A model generated the notes under the pieces. It was not told where the DNA came from. It made no database searches and saw only the letters and a program-made list of their open reading frames with translations. From DAOTXK01 sp034435395 (lineage in GTDB: Bacteria > Chloroflexota > Anaerolineae > Aggregatilineales > Ch27), in contig DAOTXK010000150.1 in NCBI GenBank assembly GCA_034435395.1, positions 1 to 8,656 on the forward strand: a stretch of DNA of 8,656 bases, read 5' to 3'. The position numbers and the translations under genes are program-made. Every line of letters starts with the position of its first letter. Position 1 is the first letter of the stretch. Of the stretch, positions 5,661 through 8,656 are shown one piece after another.

Positions 5661-5789
5661 ATGGCCGATCACCAGCGCACCCTGATGGACCGGATTCGTG
5701 ATATACTTGCCCAGCTTGATCGACTTCTTAACCCGCAGTCGCCGCCTGCGCCTGTGCCGGTGCCCGTGCGGAAAGCGCGTCGTCGCTGA
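5661..5789 (+). CDS. 42-residue small protein or leuS leader peptide
   Basis: I do not recognise this protein. AAGGAG lies 11 bases before the ATG. The first 24 residues (MADHQRTLMDRIRDILAQLD then RLLN) form a good amphipathic helix with Leu/Ile every three or four positions. A Pro/Val stretch (PQSPPAPVPVPV) and a basic tail (RKARRR) follow. It ends 25 bases before a strong terminator on the same strand. Five Leu residues fall in the first 23 codons, four of them CTT, whereas leuS uses mainly CTG. With leuS next downstream, this could be a leader peptide sensing leucyl-tRNA supply. It could equally be an independent small protein, since the helix plus basic tail looks protein-like. Third-position GC is moderate, lower than in leuS. 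Confidence 0.5.
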   Translation: MADHQRTLMDRIRDILAQLDRLLNPQSPPAPVPVPVRKARRR

Positions 5790-5814
5790 CGCGATCCACG
5801 ATAGCCAGCACTTC

Positions 5815-5849
5815 CGGTCGGTAAGCAGGCGCTTACCGACCGTTTTTTT
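5815..5849 (+). terminator. Strong intrinsic terminator or attenuator between the small ORF and leuS
   Basis: CGGTCGGTAAGC (5815-5826) pairs perfectly with GCTTACCGACCG (5831-5842) as a 12-base stem with a four-base loop (AGGC). Seven T follow (5843-5849). It is the best terminator in the window. It either ends the small-ORF transcript or acts as an attenuator ahead of leuS, because no separate leuS promoter was recognised after it. Confidence 0.93.
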
Positions 5850-5900
5850 GTTGGGGGGCGGGGCCGAAACCGTCCCAGACCTCAACCCCAGGAGGGCACA

Positions 5901-6095
5901 ATGGGTATCATTCCCCAGACACCCCTGATGCGGCCATCCCTGTCTGCCTTCTCGCCCGCCGCCGGTCGGCGCTCGCCGTCTGATGGACCACGCCGGAATT
6001 ATCGCGTCGATAGGATCGTCCAGAGCACATACACCCGCCTGCTTGAAGGAGAGAGTTACCCCCATGACGGACAAATATCACCCCAAGGAGATTGA
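5901..6095 (+). CDS. Possible upstream ORF overlapping the leuS start
   Basis: This 64-codon frame starts with an ATG preceded by AGGAGG at 5890-5895 with five bases between, a better ribosome site than that of leuS. It runs past the leuS ATG (6064) in another frame and stops 32 bases inside leuS. The peptide (MGIIPQTPLMRPSLSAF...) has no recognisable domain, and its third-position GC is not strongly gene-like. If translated, it could compete with or couple to leuS translation. It may instead be a chance ORF after a stray Shine-Dalgarno. Confidence 0.3.
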   Translation: MGIIPQTPLMRPSLSAFSPAAGRRSPSDGPRRNYRVDRIVQSTYTRLLEGESYPHDGQISPQGD

Positions 6096-8580
6096 GCCGA
6101 AGTGGCAGGCTCGCTGGGAAGCCGATGGCCTGTATCGGCAGGTGGTTGACTGGGACAAACCCAAACACTACGCCCTGACCATGCTGCCCTACCCCTCCGG
6201 CGACCTGCACATCGGCCACTGGTATGCCATGTCGCCGTCGGACGCGCGCGCCCGCTACATGCGCATGAAGGGCTACAACGTGCTGTTCCCCATCGGTTTT
6301 GATGCCTTTGGCCTGCCGGCGGAGAACGCCGCCATCCAGCGCAACATCCACCCCAAAAAGTGGACTTACGCCAACATCGAGCGGGAGCGCCGCCAACTGC
6401 GCAGCATGGGCACCATGTTTGACATGGCGCGCGAGGCCGTCACCAGCGACCCGGCCTACTACAAATGGACGCAGTGGTTCTTCCTGCAATTCTATAAACA
6501 CGGCCTGGCTTACCGCGCCGAGGCGGCGGTGGACTTCTGCCCGCACTGCAACACCACCCTGGCCCGGGAGCAGGTCTGGGGGGAGGACCGCCACTGCGAG
6601 CGCTGCGGCACGCCGGTCATCAAAAAGGACCTGGCCCAGTGGTTCTTCCGCATCACCCGCTATGCCGATGAACTGCTGGACTTCCACGCGATCGACTGGC
6701 CGGAGCGCGTCATGACCATGCAGACCAACTGGATCGGGCTCAGCGAGGGCGCGCAGGTCGTCTTCCGCACTGAGGACAAAGATCCGATCGAAGTCTTCAC
6801 CACCCGGCCCGATACGCTGTGGGGCGCGACCTTCATGGTGCTGGCCCCGGAGCATCCCCTGGTGGATAAAATCACCACCGCCGGGCAGCGCCCCGCCGTG
6901 GAAGCTTACGTGGCCGAGGCGGCGCGTAAGTCCGAGATCGACCGCACCGCCGAGGGCAAGGACAAAACCGGCGTCTTCACCGGGGCCTATGCCATCAACC
7001 CGGTTAATGGCGGACGTATCCCCATCTGGATCGCCGACTACGTGCTGATGACCTACGGCAGCGGCGCGATCATGGCCGTGCCCGCCCACGACCAGCGCGA
7101 CTTCGAGTTCGCCCGCCGGTATGGGCTGGAGGTGCGGGTGGTGATCCAGCCGGAAGGCGCGGCCATGGACGGCGCGACCATGACCGAGGCCTGGCCGCAT
7201 GAGGGCGTGATGGTTAACAGCGGGTCCTTCGACGGCACGCCAGCCACCGCTGAGAAGGGCCTGGCCAATCCGGCGATCAAAGCCGTGACCGAATGGCTGG
7301 AGGCGGAGGGCATCGGCCACTTCGCCGTCAACTACCGCCTGCACGACTGGCTGATCAGCCGCCAGCGTTACTGGGGCGCGCCGATCCCCATCATCTACTG
7401 CCCCACCTGCGGCACCGTGCCCGTCCCGGAGGAAGACCTGCCCGTCCTGCTGCCGGATGATGTGGAGTTCATGCCCACCGGCGAGTCGCCGCTGAAGTTC
7501 CACGCCGGCTTCCACAACACGACCTGTCCGGGGTGCGGCGGCCCCGCCGAGCGCGAAACCGACACCATGGACACCTTCATGTGCTCGTCGTGGTATCAGT
7601 ACCGTTACTTAAGCCCTCACTACGACGAGGGGCCGTTCGACCCGGAGGAGGCCGCCTACTGGCTGCCGGTGGACCAGTACACCGGCGGCATCGAACACGC
7701 CACCATGCACCTGCTGTACACCCGCTTTTTCACCAAGGCCATGCGCGACTGCGGCATCTTTGAGCCGACCGTGAGGGCTATGAAGCGGCACGGGCGCGAC
7801 CCGCAGGGCCTGTTCAACGAGCCGATGAGCGCGCTGTTTAACCAGGGCATGATCCTGGGCGAGGACCGCGAAAAGATGAGCAAGTCGCGCGGCAACGTCA
7901 TCGACCCGGACGACCTGGTGGCCCAGCATGGCGCGGACACGGTGCGCGGCTACCTGATGTTCGCCTTCCGCTGGGATCAGGGCGGCCCCTGGGACAGCCA
8001 GGGCATCCAGGGCGTGATCCGCTGGCTGAACGACGTATGGGGGCTGTTCGTCGACACGCCCGCCGTGCCGGGCCAGGCGGGGGAAGCGGATATCGCCGCC
8101 CTGCGCCGCCGGGTCCACCAGACCATCAGGCGCGTCACCGCTGGCCTGGAGGGCTTCACCTTCAACACCTCCATCGCCGCGCTGATGGAGCTGAAAAATG
8201 CCATGCAGGACGCCCGCCAGACGCCCGTGGTTAACACGGCGGCCTGGGACGAGGCCCGCCATGTCTACCTGCGGCTGATGGCCCCCTTCGCACCCCACAT
8301 CACGGAAGAGCTGTGGGCGCGGAGCGGCTACCCGTACAGCGTGCACACCCAGCCCTGGCCGGAATATGACGAAGCCGCCGCCGCCGAAGCCATGATCACG
8401 CTGGTGGTGCAGGTCAACGGCAAGGTGCGCGACCGCGTCGAGGTGCCCGCCGACATCAGCGAGGACGAGGCCAAAGCCCGGGCGCTGGCCACCGCCGGCG
8501 CGCAGCGCCACATGAACGGCAAACAACCCAAGAAGGTGATCTACATCGCCGGGCGGGGCATGGTCAACATCGTCGTGTGA
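6064..8580 (+). CDS. leuS: Leucyl-tRNA synthetase, class I, full length
   Basis: The enzyme charges tRNA-Leu with leucine in the cytosol using ATP. The 838-residue length is normal for bacterial LeuRS. The Rossmann catalytic domain carries HIGH at 49-52 and KMSKS at 604-608. The CP1 editing domain, which hydrolyses mischarged tRNA, shows TTRPDTL at 246-252 and VPAHDQRD ending at 346. Two Cys sets look zinc-binding: C159/C162/C178/C181 (CPHC...CERC) and C446/C449/C488/C491 (CPTC...CPGC). After the anticodon-binding domain the C-terminal module has the family motif VQVNGKVRDRV. Start 6064 (MTDKYHPKEIEPKWQ) fits the family; AAGGAG lies 12 bases upstream, a long spacing. An in-frame ATG at 5983 would add 27 residues with no Shine-Dalgarno or homology-like sequence. 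The motif usually read as DSSW or ESSW is MCSSW here, and a short extra segment precedes the KMSKS region. Confidence 0.98.
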   Translation: MTDKYHPKEIEPKWQARWEADGLYRQVVDWDKPKHYALTMLPYPSGDLHIGHWYAMSPSDARARYMRMKGYNVLFPIGFDAFGLPAENAAIQRNIHPKKWTYANIERERRQLRSMGTMFDMAREAVTSDPAYYKWTQWFFLQFYKHGLAYRAEAAVDFCPHCNTTLAREQVWGEDRHCERCGTPVIKKDLAQWFFRITRYADELLDFHAIDWPERVMTMQTNWIGLSEGAQVVFRTEDKDPIEVFTTRPDTLWGATFMVLAPEHPLVDKITTAGQRPAVEAYVAEAARKSEIDRTAEGKDKTGVFTGAYAINPVNGGRIPIWIADYVLMTYGSGAIMAVPAHDQRDFEFARRYGLEVRVVIQPEGAAMDGATMTEAWPHEGVMVNSGSFDGTPATAEKGLANPAIKAVTEWLEAEGIGHFAVNYRLHDWLISRQRYWGAPIPIIYCPTCGTVPVPEEDLPVLLPDDVEFMPTGESPLKFHAGFHNTTCPGCGGPAERETDTMDTFMCSSWYQYRYLSPHYDEGPFDPEEAAYWLPVDQYTGGIEHATMHLLYTRFFTKAMRDCGIFEPTVRAMKRHGRDPQGLFNEPMSALFNQGMILGEDREKMSKSRGNVIDPDDLVAQHGADTVRGYLMFAFRWDQGGPWDSQGIQGVIRWLNDVWGLFVDTPAVPGQAGEADIAALRRRVHQTIRRVTAGLEGFTFNTSIAALMELKNAMQDARQTPVVNTAAWDEARHVYLRLMAPFAPHITEELWARSGYPYSVHTQPWPEYDEAAAAEAMITLVVQVNGKVRDRVEVPADISEDEAKARALATAGAQRHMNGKQPKKVIYIAGRGMVNIVV

Positions 8581-8594
8581 CGGTGAGCATGAAC

Positions 8595-8617
8595 GGCGGC
8601 GGACCGAGTTCGCCGCC
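8595..8617 (+). other. GC hairpin downstream of leuS, no T run
   Basis: GGCGGCG (8595-8601) and CGCCGCC (8611-8617) form a 7-base stem with a nine-base loop, starting 14 bases after the leuS stop. No T run follows, so it is not a standard intrinsic terminator; it may stabilise the 3' end or be chance in GC-rich DNA. I see no gene in 8581-8656. Confidence 0.25.
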
Positions 8618-8656
8618 CCTCACTCACCTGCCCGGCAGCGGCGGCTTGGGTGCGCC

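Noticed and set aside
5560..6063. T-box riboswitch ahead of leuS
   Set aside because: The conserved GGUGGnACCGCG-type antiterminator bulge is not present before the terminator.
5908..7515. Long 535-codon open frame on the minus strand opposite leuS
   Set aside because: It is antisense to a certain leuS gene. High GC at third positions suppresses stops on the opposite strand, and the translation shows no recognisable domain and repeated Gly/His/Asp bias.
7609..8526. 305-codon minus-strand frame opposite the 3' half of leuS
   Set aside because: It is a shadow of leuS with no domain and low-complexity His/Gly/Asp-rich composition.

Overview
The window is GC-rich double-stranded DNA with dense, mostly colinear genes on the minus strand (1-5024), then a tRNA gene, a small-ORF/terminator region and a leucyl-tRNA synthetase gene on the plus strand (5292-8580). 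The organism is bacterial: Shine-Dalgarno sites, sigma70-type TTGACA/TACAAT promoters and rho-independent terminators are all visible. The high GC, the HspR-type repressor, the Pro/Thr/Ser-rich linker of the membrane-anchored HtrA and a TIR protein with a Pro-rich linker would fit a Chloroflexota (Anaerolineae-like) genome. That assignment is inference from protein style only, because no marker comparison could be run.

Region 1 (minus strand, 3747 down to 1) is a stress/proteostasis gene cluster. A strong promoter (3719-3747) drives a class II J-domain protein (CbpA/DnaJ-like). After a 112-base gap that contains a possible terminator come a membrane-anchored HtrA/DegP-type serine protease, a TIR-domain protein with a beta-rich C-terminal domain, an HspR-like MerR repressor and the first 32 codons of a probable membrane protein that runs off the left edge. 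The last four genes are tightly packed (17-base gap, 4-base ATGA overlap, 4-base gap), which points to co-transcription and translational coupling. A chaperone, a periplasmic/extracytoplasmic protease and a heat-shock repressor together make a plausible self-regulated protein-quality-control unit. The TIR protein in the middle is the unexpected member.

Region 2 (minus strand, 5156 down to 3805) is a single-gene unit: an extended -10 promoter, a strong AGGAGGAGG ribosome site, an SPFH/Band 7 (prohibitin/stomatin-like) membrane scaffold protein and a clean terminator.

Region 3 (plus strand, 5243-5400) is a complete tRNA-Ala(GGC) unit with promoter, tRNA with encoded CCA and the G3:U70 pair, and terminator.

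Region 4 (plus strand, 5401-8656) holds a weak candidate promoter, a 42-codon ORF ending just before a textbook intrinsic terminator, a short ORF with a strong Shine-Dalgarno that overlaps the leuS start out of frame, and the full-length leuS gene (838 codons). No independent promoter was seen between the terminator and leuS, so the small ORF plus terminator may be a leuS leader/attenuator. This is a hypothesis, and the alternative is an independent small-protein gene.

The points most worth a second look are the TIR/beta-domain protein embedded in the HtrA-HspR cluster, the inverted repeat that brackets the dnaJ-like promoter, and the leader region of leuS. I did not find a CRISPR array, insertion sequence, phage gene or recognised multi-gene defence system.
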